A stretch of 64,000 nt of DNA from JAALLB01 sp017643495. Lineage in GTDB: Bacteria; Pseudomonadota; Alphaproteobacteria; Rhizobiales; Rhizobiaceae. Location of the stretch: positions 3,038,001-3,102,000 of the forward strand of contig OZ244147.1 in the NCBI GenBank assembly GCA_965216105.1, read 5' to 3'. This document shows positions 25,748 through 34,963 of the stretch, piece after piece (position 1 is the first letter of the stretch; every line of letters begins with the position of its first letter). The notes under the pieces were generated by a model. The model saw only the letters and a program-made list of their open reading frames with translations. It searched no databases and was not told where the DNA came from. Made by a program: the position numbers and the translations under genes.

Positions 25748-27136
25748 CTATGCCCCAGCCGTGAGCCCTGCGGAAATTGCAAACTCCCAGGTCTGGTCAA
25801 GCGCCTTTTCAAAACGCGTTACCAGTTCTTTCACCTGAGCTTCATTGATGATAAGAGGCGGACAAATTGCGATCGCGTCCTTGATGTTGCGAACAATCAG
25901 GCCATGATCGTGTGCGCACTCAAAGAAATACCCCCCCACTTTCCCCTCAGGATTCAAGGGTTTCCGTCCGGACTTGTCTGCAACCAGTTGAACAGCGGCA
26001 ATGAGCCCGCATCCGCGCACTTCCCCGACCATGGGATGATCAAGAAATCTAGCTAGCTCTTTTTGCAGTACCGCCCCCATTTTCCCAGCGTTTTGAACAA
26101 GCATTTGCTCTTCAATGATTGCCAGGTTTTCGAGTGCCACAGCCGTTGCAACAGGATGTGCGGAGCCGGTAAATCCGTGTCCGAAGGTCCCCAGCTTGTC
26201 AGTATGATCGGCAACAACCTGGTACATTTCATCCGCAAGCATGATTGCGGCCAGGGGTTGATACGAAGAAGTAATCTGTTTTGACGTGACCAAAACATCA
26301 GGATGAATGCCAAATGTCTCGCAGGCAAACATATTGCCGGTACGGCCAAATCCGGTAATTACCTCATCGGCGACGATGAGTATCTCGTGACGACGGCATA
26401 TCTCCTGCACCTTCTGCCAGTAACCCTTTGGCGGCACCAGCACACCGCCAGCACCGATCAAAGGCTCCCCAATGAATGCAGCGATTGTTTCCGGTCCTTC
26501 CTCCTCGATTACCGCTTCGAGTTCATCGGCTAGCCGCTCGGTAAACTGTTCTTCAGTCTCGCCTTCATTCGCATGGAAATAGGCATGGGGGCATGTCAGA
26601 TGGCGCACCGGAATGGCCGGGAGGTCAAAAGAGTTGTGGTTCCAGGGCAGGCCGGTCAGCGAACCGCTGGCAACGGTAATTCCATGATAGGCATTGGTTC
26701 GGGCAATAAACTTCTTCTTGCCCGGCCGCCCCAGCGCGTTGTTCATGAACCAGACGAGCTTGACCACCGTGTCATTGGCTTCAGAGCCTGAATTGGTGAA
26801 AAACACCTTGGTCAGGTGATCGGGCGTAATCTCAACGAGCTTGTCAGCCAGACGGGCAGCGGGATCATGGGTTTTCTGTGCGAACACATGGTAATATGGG
26901 AGCTTCCCCATCTGGTCCGAAGCAGCTTTCTGCAACCGTTTTTCTCCGAAGCCAACCGCCACGGACCAAAGACCGGCCAGGCCCTCGATATACTCGTTTC
27001 CCTGCGCATCATAGACATGAATTCCGTCGCCGCGCACCATGACGCGAGGACCTTCCGCCTCCTGTTTGCGGGCATTGGTGTATGGGTGCAAATGTGCAAC
27101 CCTGTCCATTTCAGCGGTTGAATTCTGTATGGTCAT
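25748..27136 (-). CDS. Class III PLP aminotransferase (omega-amino acid/amine type)
   Basis: 462 aa. PLP Asp in ADEVITGFGRTG (D257), Schiff-base Lys in VTSKQITSSYQP (K286), phosphate-contact NSGSEAND near 116. The family transfers amino groups from terminal amines (GABA, beta-alanine, putrescine, taurine) to pyruvate or 2-oxoglutarate, giving aldehydes. It follows the lyase/decarboxylase-like gene by 24 bp, so it is a good candidate for the second step on an amine made by that enzyme. Confidence 0.9.
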   Translation of the reverse strand: MTIQNSTAEMDRVAHLHPYTNARKQEAEGPRVMVRGDGIHVYDAQGNEYIEGLAGLWSVAVGFGEKRLQKAASDQMGKLPYYHVFAQKTHDPAARLADKLVEITPDHLTKVFFTNSGSEANDTVVKLVWFMNNALGRPGKKKFIARTNAYHGITVASGSLTGLPWNHNSFDLPAIPVRHLTCPHAYFHANEGETEEQFTERLADELEAVIEEEGPETIAAFIGEPLIGAGGVLVPPKGYWQKVQEICRRHEILIVADEVITGFGRTGNMFACETFGIHPDVLVTSKQITSSYQPLAAIMLADEMYQVVADHTDKLGTFGHGFTGSAHPVATAVALENLAIIEEQMLVQNAGKMGAVLQKELARFLDHPMVGEVRGCGLIAAVQLVADKSGRKPLNPEGKVGGYFFECAHDHGLIVRNIKDAIAICPPLIINEAQVKELVTRFEKALDQTWEFAISAGLTAGA

Positions 27137-27160
27137 TTTGCTGTCAGAGCCTTGCCGTTC

Positions 27161-28423
27161 TCAGTAGCTGTTCTCGTCATATTGACCTTGCCTACCCCTG
27201 CTCCGCACTTCGGCGACTGCACTGGCAACATCCGAAACATATTCATCGACAATTGGCAGGTGCACCGGATTGACACCTTGCTGTATGGCCAACGGCTCAC
27301 GCATCCTGCCCGGGAACCAGCCTTTGTTCTGCAGAACATCGGCCACGGCCATGATATCCACCTGCGGGTCATCGGATACGAAAGCGTACAGGTTGGCTTC
27401 ACCGGTTGGTTGAAGACAATGCAATCCGTCGATTGCATCAATGCCGCGAATGAACTCCATCGTGGCGTCCATCGCCGCCTTCGTTGTCCGCAGATATCCT
27501 TCATTTCCCAGATAGTTCATTACAGCCCATGCCGAGGCGATAGATCCGGCAGGTTTGCTGCCCATCAGCGTCGGCGTGGCATATGTGCCCCTTGGCCAGT
27601 CTGAAAAGCTGAAGCGTTCCAGTTCTTTCAGGGACGCATCGCGGAAAAGCAGCAGGGAGGCGCCTTTGGCTCCATATGCAAACTTGTGAATGTCGGCAGA
27701 TACGCTGGTCACCCCTGGCACGCCAAGATCCCAATCCGGTATCTGATAACCCAGTTGCTTGGCGAAAGGTGAAATGAACCCACCCCAGCATGCGTCCACA
27801 TGCAACCAGAGGCCTTTTTCCAGCGCGACCTTTCCGAGCTCGCGGATCGGATCGATCACACCGTATGGAAAACACGGCGCAGAGCCGAAAAGCATGATCG
27901 TTCCATCGTCGACCGCACCGGCCATCGCCGCGGGGTCGGCACGAAACTCGTCTGCCAAGGGAATGCGCCTGATTTCCACATCAAGCACTTCACCAGCCTT
28001 GTTCAGAGCGGCGTGGGCAGAATACGGGGCAACAACGTTCAAAGGGAAATCACGCCCTTTTTCGAGCACATGTCGCTTCTTGGCGGTGCGTACCGCCTCA
28101 ATGAGACTCTCTGTCCCACCGGAGGTGAATGATGCAGCGCCATCAGAAGGGCCGTTGAAGAGGTCAAGGCACATCGAACTGATATCCTCGAGCATTCTGG
28201 TCAGACTGAAAAAAGCCTTTCCTTCGCCCAAGCCGTTCTCAACCGCATAGAGACGATAGGCATCCATCTGCACGCGAAGAACATCTTCATCGAAATAGTA
28301 GATGTAGGCAGGCAACCTTCCGCGTCGCCAATCCAGGTCATTCTGCTTGAACGATATCAAAGCCTCCTCAACGTCAGCCCAAGCTGCCCCGTCCTTGGGA
28401 AATCCGCCGCCTTCGCGCAACAT
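27161..28423 (-). CDS. Group II PLP decarboxylase/lyase, sphingosine-phosphate-lyase-like (copy 1)
   Basis: 420 aa, ATG behind GGAG. Fold-type I PLP enzyme: ring-stacking His H137 (PYSAHAAL), Asp D210 (LHVDACWGG), Schiff-base Lys K247 in SADIHKFAYGAKGAS. The motif and following LMGSKPAGSIASAWAVMNYLG strongly resemble sphingosine-1-phosphate lyase and archaeal tyrosine/aspartate decarboxylases. No membrane anchor, unlike eukaryotic lyases. First gene of the leftward six-gene operon. Reaction (decarboxylation or C2-C3 cleavage) cannot be decided. Confidence 0.85.
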   Translation of the reverse strand: MLREGGGFPKDGAAWADVEEALISFKQNDLDWRRGRLPAYIYYFDEDVLRVQMDAYRLYAVENGLGEGKAFFSLTRMLEDISSMCLDLFNGPSDGAASFTSGGTESLIEAVRTAKKRHVLEKGRDFPLNVVAPYSAHAALNKAGEVLDVEIRRIPLADEFRADPAAMAGAVDDGTIMLFGSAPCFPYGVIDPIRELGKVALEKGLWLHVDACWGGFISPFAKQLGYQIPDWDLGVPGVTSVSADIHKFAYGAKGASLLLFRDASLKELERFSFSDWPRGTYATPTLMGSKPAGSIASAWAVMNYLGNEGYLRTTKAAMDATMEFIRGIDAIDGLHCLQPTGEANLYAFVSDDPQVDIMAVADVLQNKGWFPGRMREPLAIQQGVNPVHLPIVDEYVSDVASAVAEVRSRGRQGQYDENSY

Positions 28424-28456
28424 TCAACCACTCCTCAATTGGCATCCAGGCCTTAA

Positions 28457-28468
28457 ATGTTGCAACAT
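28457..28468. promoter_or_regulatory. Palindrome 1 in module D control region
   Basis: ATGTTGCAACAT, a perfect 12-bp palindrome 33 bp ahead of the lyase-like gene. The core TGTTGCAACA recurs at 28551-28560, 93 bp centre to centre (about nine helical turns), which fits co-operative binding or looping by the module D GntR protein (34963). Confidence 0.55.
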
Positions 28469-28550
28469 ATTTTTTATTAGTCAACCAGATTTGTAAAAAA
28501 TACCTTATTAATCGGCTAGTTTTGTGTATTTTTTCACTTTCTGGAATTTT

Positions 28551-28560
28551 TGTTGCAACA
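28551..28560. promoter_or_regulatory. Palindrome 2 in module D control region
   Basis: TGTTGCAACA, the same core as palindrome 1. It is followed directly by ATTGT-AGTG-ACAAT (28560-28573), another inverted repeat. Together they lie between the AT-rich stretch and the importer genes. Confidence 0.55.
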
Positions 28561-28677
28561 TTGTAGTGACAATTGGGAAAACTACATGTAGCCTCCACAT
28601 CATTGCGGGCCGCCTTGAAGAGGTAACTCCGGGAGGGGAACAATATCCGCATACTGACTGACAACAGGAGGAAGAGT

Positions 28678-29700
28678 ATGAGAACTCTATTGAAATCCAT
28701 TCTAGCCGCAGGCGTGATTGCCGCGGCATCTGCCACTATGGCAACTGCAGGCGCCATTCTTGACGAGATCAAGGAACGGGGAAAGCTTCGCTGCGGCATA
28801 TACCAAAATGTGCCTGCACTTGCGACGCTCGACGACCAGGGCCGGTGGCAAGGCTTTGATGTCGACTATTGCCGAGCCCTGGCAGCCGCACTCTTTGGTG
28901 ATGGCGACGCCGTGGAATTCGTAACAATGACCTTTGCCCAGGGCATGCCGGCAGTAAAATCCCGCGAAGTGGACATGGCGGGACTGGCAATAACCTACAC
29001 AATTGGACGTGACAGCGAACTGGGTCTCGATTTTGTCGGACCAACCCTCTACTCGGGTCACGGCTTCATGGTTCACAAGCGTACAGGCGCAACCAAAATT
29101 GCAGACCTGAACGGCGCTTCGGTCTGCGTGGTTGCAGGCACCGTGACTGACAGCCTGATTTCGGATTACTTTTCGGCACGCAACCTCACTTACACACCCG
29201 TTGCCTTTGAGAATACCAATCAGAGATACGAGTATTACGAAAATGGCCGCTGCGATGTTGTAACATCGGAAATCCCGTTTCTGGGTACGCGCCGCTTGCG
29301 CATGAAGAACCCGGATGATCACGTCATTTTCGAGGAAGTCTTTGCAAAATCACATATGGGACCGGTGATCCTTGAATCAGACCCGCAATGGTCCAACGTT
29401 GCCCGCTGGGTGCATTATGCCCTCATCCAGGCTGACGAGTTTGGCATCAACCAGGAAAACATCGACGAGATGCTCAAAACCGAAGACCCGGAACTTCAGC
29501 GGTTTCTCGGTGTAACAGAGACGCTGGGAGAAAAAATGGGACTGCCGAACGACTTCACCGTCAACATCATCCGCGCGACGGGCAACTATGACGATATTTG
29601 GGAGCGCAATTTCGGCATGAAGTCGGCCGTCAAGTTGCCGCGGGGCCTGAATGCCCTTGCAAAGGATGGTGGCTTGCAGTGGGCTCCCAACTGGCGCTGA
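28678..29700 (+). CDS. Amino-acid ABC importer binding protein (AapJ-like)
   Basis: 340 aa; ATG behind AGGAGGAAG. Signal peptide KSILAAGVIAAASATMATAGA, then ILDEIKERGKLRCGIYQNVPALAT, the AapJ/BztA-type start. The extra length against ordinary family III binding proteins is typical of the general L-amino-acid permease. First gene of the rightward nine-gene operon. Confidence 0.92.
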   Translation: MRTLLKSILAAGVIAAASATMATAGAILDEIKERGKLRCGIYQNVPALATLDDQGRWQGFDVDYCRALAAALFGDGDAVEFVTMTFAQGMPAVKSREVDMAGLAITYTIGRDSELGLDFVGPTLYSGHGFMVHKRTGATKIADLNGASVCVVAGTVTDSLISDYFSARNLTYTPVAFENTNQRYEYYENGRCDVVTSEIPFLGTRRLRMKNPDDHVIFEEVFAKSHMGPVILESDPQWSNVARWVHYALIQADEFGINQENIDEMLKTEDPELQRFLGVTETLGEKMGLPNDFTVNIIRATGNYDDIWERNFGMKSAVKLPRGLNALAKDGGLQWAPNWR

Positions 29701-29775
29701 TTTACTACACTTGAGAAGACTGGTCTGGCGGCAGCGCTGCCAGACTGGACAAGGCGCATTACGGAAGCTGGCGAC

Positions 29776-30993
29776 ATGACAGACCTGACAAACAAAACCG
29801 GAAACTTTTCCAGCCAGTCAGTTCAAAGACTGGAGGATGTAAGACAACGTCCGTTTTGGCGCCGCCCATGGGTAATTCATGTTGTCTGGCAAATGCTCGC
29901 CATTTCCTTCATTCTCTATGTTGCCTGGTCCATCGTGGCCAATGTCAGCACCAATCTGCCCCGTTCAAACATTGGTTTTGGCCTGGATTTTCTTTCGCTA
30001 CCGACCCGATTTGAAATGGGTCCGAACTATCTGGATGCTACAGCCAAGAGCCCCATATGGCTGACCTTCGCAGTCGGCTTCATCAATACGGTACGGGTTT
30101 CAATTCTCGGCATTATCTGCTGCACTTTTCTGGGCCTTGTCGTTGCCCTTGCAAGGCTGTCTGAAAACAAACTCGTTTCAAACGTCGCACTGGTCTACAC
30201 CGAGACCGTTCGCAATATTCCGCTATTGCTGCAAATGCTGTTCTGGTACGGCTTCTCGACCCTGCTGCCGTTTCCTGGCCAGGCGCTCAATCCTGCACCC
30301 GGCGTCTTTGTTTCCAACCGCGGCATCTACATGCCGTCTCCGGTCATGTCCCCCCTGCACTATTGGGGTTTTGTCGGCTTGCTTCTGGGGGTTGTCGCTG
30401 CATTTTTTGTCTATCGTTTCGCTCAGAACTATCGAAAAAGAACCGGTACAGTTCACAAGCCTGCGCTTGCCGGCATGACTGCGCTGATCGGCCTGCCATT
30501 GGCAATGATCGTGATAGCAAGCTTCGGCATGAGTTTTGATGTACCTGAACTCAAGGGCTTCAATTTTCTGGGCGGCACCACAATAACCCCTGAATTTGTA
30601 GCTGTTCTCGTGTCCCTTTCCGTATACCAGTCCGGATTTGCGGCAGAGACCATACGCTCCGGTATCATGGGTGTCCGGAAAGGCCAGCTTGAGGCAGCCC
30701 GCAGCTTGGGCCTTCCCGGCTCACTAGTTCTCAGCAAGGTGGTTTTGCCCCAGGCAATGCGGATCATCGTACCTCCCATGGCCGGGCAATACATGAGCCT
30801 GACCAAGAACAGTTCACTGGCAGTTGTCATTGGTTATCCGGAACTCGTGCGCGTCTCGACGGCAGTCATTTCCGAAACCGGGCGCGCAATTGAATGCATC
30901 ACAATCCTGATGGCCATCTACCTGTGCCTGAGCCTTCTGACCTCGGCATTCATGAACTGGTACAATGCCCGCATCGCATTTGTGGAGAAATAG
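29776..30993 (+). CDS. Amino-acid ABC importer permease (AapQ-like)
   Basis: 405 aa, long AapQ-type permease with extra N-terminal segment before the conserved core (FAVGFINTVRVSILGIICCTFLG) and coupling loop GQLEAARSLGLPGSLVLSKVVLPQAMRIIVPPM. About eight membrane segments. Confidence 0.92.
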   Translation: MTDLTNKTGNFSSQSVQRLEDVRQRPFWRRPWVIHVVWQMLAISFILYVAWSIVANVSTNLPRSNIGFGLDFLSLPTRFEMGPNYLDATAKSPIWLTFAVGFINTVRVSILGIICCTFLGLVVALARLSENKLVSNVALVYTETVRNIPLLLQMLFWYGFSTLLPFPGQALNPAPGVFVSNRGIYMPSPVMSPLHYWGFVGLLLGVVAAFFVYRFAQNYRKRTGTVHKPALAGMTALIGLPLAMIVIASFGMSFDVPELKGFNFLGGTTITPEFVAVLVSLSVYQSGFAAETIRSGIMGVRKGQLEAARSLGLPGSLVLSKVVLPQAMRIIVPPMAGQYMSLTKNSSLAVVIGYPELVRVSTAVISETGRAIECITILMAIYLCLSLLTSAFMNWYNARIAFVEK

Positions 30994-30994
30994 G

Positions 30995-32101
30995 ATGACT
31001 GTACCGATGACAGATATCCCCTCTCCACCGCGCCCACCACAAAAGGGACTGGTTACCTGGATTTGGCAAAATTTCTTTGGCAGCCTGGGCAATTCGGTTC
31101 TGACCCTGGTGATCCTGTGGATATTGTACAAAGCCATAACGGGCGCCTTCACCTGGGCTGTTCTGGATGCAACCCTGGCACCTGCGACCATCCGGGAATG
31201 TATTGATGCAGGCGGTGCCTGCTGGGCATTCATTCAGGACAAATGGCGGCTGATCCTTTTCGGGACTTACCCGTTTGACCAGCAGTGGCGTCCGGCATTG
31301 GCGTTGGTGCTGTTCTTGCTGCTGGTGATTGCAACCTGCATTCCGGCCAGTTGGAAAACGCAGGAACGCAAGCGCTGGATGTTCGGCCTATGGCTCGTCG
31401 GAATATTGCTTATCGGTGTTCTGATGTCCGGTGGCCTTGGACTTCCACATGTCGAGATCCGTTTCTGGTCTGGCCTGCCGCTTACTGTCCTTCTGGCAGT
31501 TGTTGGCATGGCGGCCTGTTTCCTTGCCTCGATACTGCTGGCACTGGGACGGCGTTCTTCCATGCCGGCCATCAGGTGGATTTGCATTGTCTATATTGAA
31601 GTTATCAGGGGTGTTCCGCTGATATCACTCCTGTTCATGGCCAACATCATGTTGCCGCTGTTGCTCCCGGCAGATGTAACCATACCCAATATCGTCCGGG
31701 CCCAGGTGGCATTCATCATGTTCTTTGCCGCCTACATGGCCGAAACGGTTCGCGGCGGATTGCAGGCAGTGCCAGACGGTCAGTATGCAGCTGCCAAAGC
31801 AATGGGCATGGGATACTGGCAATCGATGATATACATCATCCTGCCCCAGGCACTGCGTATAACCATTCCCTCCATGGTCAATCTGTTCATCGCGGGTTTC
31901 AAGGATACCTCACTCGTCATTGTAATCTCGATGCTCGATCTTCTGGGAACGGCAAACGCAGCCAAGGCAGACCCGGAATGGCTTGGGCTTTTCATCGAGG
32001 CTTATGTGTTCATCGCCGCAATTTATCTGGCGGTGTGTGCAAGCATGAGCTGGTACAGCCGCCGCATCGAACGACGCATCAGCATGCGTCAGCAACATTG
32101 A
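30995..32101 (+). CDS. Amino-acid ABC importer permease (AapM-like)
   Basis: 368 aa from ATG 30995, one base after the AapQ-like stop (GGAGAAATAG upstream). Central pair of membrane segments, then the core with YIEVIRGVPLISLLFMA and EAA loop GQYAAAKAMGMGYWQSMIYIILPQALRITIP. Partners AapQ. Confidence 0.92.
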   Translation: MTVPMTDIPSPPRPPQKGLVTWIWQNFFGSLGNSVLTLVILWILYKAITGAFTWAVLDATLAPATIRECIDAGGACWAFIQDKWRLILFGTYPFDQQWRPALALVLFLLLVIATCIPASWKTQERKRWMFGLWLVGILLIGVLMSGGLGLPHVEIRFWSGLPLTVLLAVVGMAACFLASILLALGRRSSMPAIRWICIVYIEVIRGVPLISLLFMANIMLPLLLPADVTIPNIVRAQVAFIMFFAAYMAETVRGGLQAVPDGQYAAAKAMGMGYWQSMIYIILPQALRITIPSMVNLFIAGFKDTSLVIVISMLDLLGTANAAKADPEWLGLFIEAYVFIAAIYLAVCASMSWYSRRIERRISMRQQH

Positions 32102-32111
32102 GGCCGGACCG

Positions 32112-32867
32112 ATGACGACAACACACAGGCCACCGATCATCGCACTGCGCAATGTCAACAAATGGTATGGCAACCTTCATGTCCTGCGCGATGTGAACCT
32201 TGAAGTAAGCGAAGGTGAAAAGATCGTGCTGTGCGGACCGTCGGGTTCGGGAAAATCCACGGCTGTATTCACCATCAACGGACTTGAAGCCTATCAAGGC
32301 GGTGAAGTAAGCGTCGGAGGCACTGTTGTTTCCGAACGCGACGGTACCGCCCACGATCTTCGTCGTCATGTCGGGATGGTGTTTCAGCAATACAATCTCT
32401 TCCCTCATCTCTCGATACTGGAAAACTGCTGTATCGGCCCCATGAAAATTCTCAAGGTTTCACGTGCCGAGGCGGAAGCCAGGGCAATGGAAGAACTTGC
32501 CCGGGTGCAAATCGCCGATCAGGCATTGAAGTATCCTGAAATGCTGTCCGGTGGCCAGCAGCAACGGGTGGCGATCTGCCGTGCACTTTGCATGCGCCCG
32601 AGGGTAATGCTTTTCGACGAGCCGACATCTGCCCTTGATCCTGAAATGGTCGGCGAAGTGCTTGATGTGATGAGCGAACTCTCCGAACGCGGCATGACCA
32701 TGATTGTTGTTACCCATGAAATGGGATTCACAAAACGTGTCGCCGACCGTGTGGTGATGATGGAGCAGGGATCCATTATCGAAAACCTTCCACCCGAACA
32801 GTTTTTTGACCGCGACCTCGCCAATCCCCGCGTGGAAGCCTTTCTCAACCAGATCATGCACGCCTAG
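32112..32867 (+). CDS. Amino-acid ABC importer ATPase (AapP-like)
   Basis: 251 aa. Walker A GPSGSGKST, signature MLSGGQQQRVAICRA, Walker B VMLFDEPTSALDPE, IVVTHEMGF switch. The position after Walker A reads AVFTINGLE where most family members have LIRCINRLE. Completes the importer. Confidence 0.93.
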   Translation: MTTTHRPPIIALRNVNKWYGNLHVLRDVNLEVSEGEKIVLCGPSGSGKSTAVFTINGLEAYQGGEVSVGGTVVSERDGTAHDLRRHVGMVFQQYNLFPHLSILENCCIGPMKILKVSRAEAEARAMEELARVQIADQALKYPEMLSGGQQQRVAICRALCMRPRVMLFDEPTSALDPEMVGEVLDVMSELSERGMTMIVVTHEMGFTKRVADRVVMMEQGSIIENLPPEQFFDRDLANPRVEAFLNQIMHA

Positions 32868-32913
32868 CTGGGCCAGCAATGAAATGCCGAACCTAACACA
32901 TGAAGAGGAAAAC

Positions 32914-34161
32914 ATGACCGTAATCCCGCTAAAAGGCCGTCCCTGGGACGAACTGAAAACCGAACTGGAAGACGCGAAGAAGGATGACTTCAAATGGGAA
33001 GAAGGCCGAATGGCCTTGTATTTCTACTATCTCGACGAGGAAGTTAAACGTGTTCAGCAGGAAGCCTATAAAACCTACTGGACTGAAAATGCGATGGGCA
33101 AGAAAACCTTCTTCAGCATGCTCAAACTTGAATCAGAAGTGCTGGAAATGGGGCTGGCTTTGCATCATGCACCGGCGAATGCAAAGGCTACCTTCACATC
33201 CGGCGGGTCTGAATCAATTTTCATGGCAATGAAAACTGCCCGGGACTGGGCCAGGGACACCAAAGGGATCACGGAGCCGAATATCGTCATACCCCGCACG
33301 GCCCATCCGGCCTTTGACCGGTCTGCTGCATTCCTGAACATCAAGGTAATCCGTGTACCAACCACCCGGGCCGATTACCGTGCAGATCCAGCAGAACTGG
33401 AAAAACGCTTTGACAGCAACACCATCATGACAATGGCCAGTGCGCCAAATTATCCGTACGGAGTTTTCGACCCCGTCGCTGATGTCGCTGACGTGGCTCA
33501 GAAACACAATCTCTGGATGCATGTAGATGCGTGCGTAGGCGGATTTCTGGCACCCTGGGTCAAAAAGCTGGGATATGACATACCCGATTTCGATTTCTCC
33601 GTACCCGGCGTTACATCAATCTCGGCCGATATTCACAAATACGGCTATGCCCCCAAGGGAGCATCCATGATGATGTTGCGTGATGAAGCTCTCCACAAAT
33701 ACCAGGTATTTGACTTCAACGACTGGGAGCGTGGCCCCTATGTCAATGACACCATGCAAGGCACACGGGCCGGCGGTGTTGTTGCAGCAGCATGGGCTGT
33801 GATGAACTATCTTGGCGAAGAAGGATACACCCTGTGGGCCAAGGTGATCATGGATACAGTCAAGAAGCTGACGGACGGCATTGATGCCATTGAGGGATTG
33901 ACAGTTCTCAAACCACACGAACTGTGCCTGTTCGTTTATACATCCGAAGACCCTGACCTTGATATCGGTGCGGTCGGTGAAGAAATGACCAAGCGCGGCT
34001 GGTTTATCGGACGTCAGGCAGAGCCGGTGGGCATTCACATGCATCTCAATCCTGTGCATGCGAAAACTGCGGATCTCTATCTTTCAGATCTGGCGGCTTC
34101 GGTCAGTGAAGTGCGGAATACAGGAGCCGTTGCAAAACAGGCTGCCGCCGCAACCTACTGA
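32914..34161 (+). CDS. Group II PLP decarboxylase/lyase, sphingosine-phosphate-lyase-like (copy 2)
   Basis: 415 aa from ATG 32914, which has GAAGAGGAAA upstream. Stacking His H131 (RTAHPAFD), D205 (MHVDACVGG), Schiff-base Lys K242 in SISADIHKYGYAPKGAS, almost identical to the eukaryotic lyase motif, then TMQGTRAGGVVAAAWAVMNYLGEEGY. Paralogue of 27161-28423 with the same length and layout but only moderate identity. Encoded directly after the importer, so it most likely acts first on the imported compound. Confidence 0.86.
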   Translation: MTVIPLKGRPWDELKTELEDAKKDDFKWEEGRMALYFYYLDEEVKRVQQEAYKTYWTENAMGKKTFFSMLKLESEVLEMGLALHHAPANAKATFTSGGSESIFMAMKTARDWARDTKGITEPNIVIPRTAHPAFDRSAAFLNIKVIRVPTTRADYRADPAELEKRFDSNTIMTMASAPNYPYGVFDPVADVADVAQKHNLWMHVDACVGGFLAPWVKKLGYDIPDFDFSVPGVTSISADIHKYGYAPKGASMMMLRDEALHKYQVFDFNDWERGPYVNDTMQGTRAGGVVAAAWAVMNYLGEEGYTLWAKVIMDTVKKLTDGIDAIEGLTVLKPHELCLFVYTSEDPDLDIGAVGEEMTKRGWFIGRQAEPVGIHMHLNPVHAKTADLYLSDLAASVSEVRNTGAVAKQAAAATY

Positions 34162-34174
34162 CAAGAGCAGGCTG

Positions 34175-34963
34175 ATGAACAAACAGGTTTTCACTCACCA
34201 AAGGATCAACGCAAACCTGTCCGGATTGCGCATTGTCGTAACCGGGGCAGGATCCGGGATTGGACTGGCAACGGCACGAAATTTTCTTCGGGCCGGGGCC
34301 AGGGTGGGCTGCAATTTCCTGGCTGGAGATGCATCAGCCGAAACACAAATCGGAAACCTGGCACAAGAATGGGTGGGCATGGTTACGGCCTTGCCTGCCG
34401 ACATCTCAGATCCTGTCTCTGCAAAGGCAATGATCCAGTATGCAATTGATGATTTCAACGGACTGGACACACTTGTAAACAATGCCGGCACGTCAGGCGT
34501 TCGGGACCCGGTCCCGTTCTCGGATCTGGACGGAATAACACCGGAGTTGTGGGAAGCAACGCTCAATACCAATCTTGTCGGGGCATTCAACACAATCCAT
34601 GCTGCAAGCAAGGCCCTCAAAAACTCAAATGGTTCCATCGTGAATGTTGCATCCACTGCCGGCCTCGGTGGCGATGCAAGCTCCCTTGCATACGGGGCCA
34701 GCAAGGCGGCGCTTCTCAACCTGACACGGAACCTTGCGAAAGGCCTTGGTCCCGATATCAATGTAAATGCTGTGGCTCCTGGCCTGACCAGAACACCGTG
34801 GACAGAGAAGTGGCCTGAAGAACGTAAACAGCGCTCACTTGCCAATACAATGCTTGGCCGTATGGTCGAGGCTGATGATGTTGCTGATGCGATCGTGTTT
34901 TTGAGCATGCAAAAAGCAATTACGGGGCAAACACTTCAGGTTGATTGTGGAAGGCTATTTTGA
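34175..34963 (+). CDS. Short-chain dehydrogenase/reductase
   Basis: 262 aa from ATG 34175; the frame is open 39 codons further inside the lyase gene. TGAGSGIG, NNAGTSG, NVASTAG and YGASKAA present. C-terminus ITGQTLQVDCGRLF has Cys where GG is usual. Overlaps the regulator start (TGATG). Confidence 0.87.
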   Translation: MNKQVFTHQRINANLSGLRIVVTGAGSGIGLATARNFLRAGARVGCNFLAGDASAETQIGNLAQEWVGMVTALPADISDPVSAKAMIQYAIDDFNGLDTLVNNAGTSGVRDPVPFSDLDGITPELWEATLNTNLVGAFNTIHAASKALKNSNGSIVNVASTAGLGGDASSLAYGASKAALLNLTRNLAKGLGPDINVNAVAPGLTRTPWTEKWPEERKQRSLANTMLGRMVEADDVADAIVFLSMQKAITGQTLQVDCGRLF

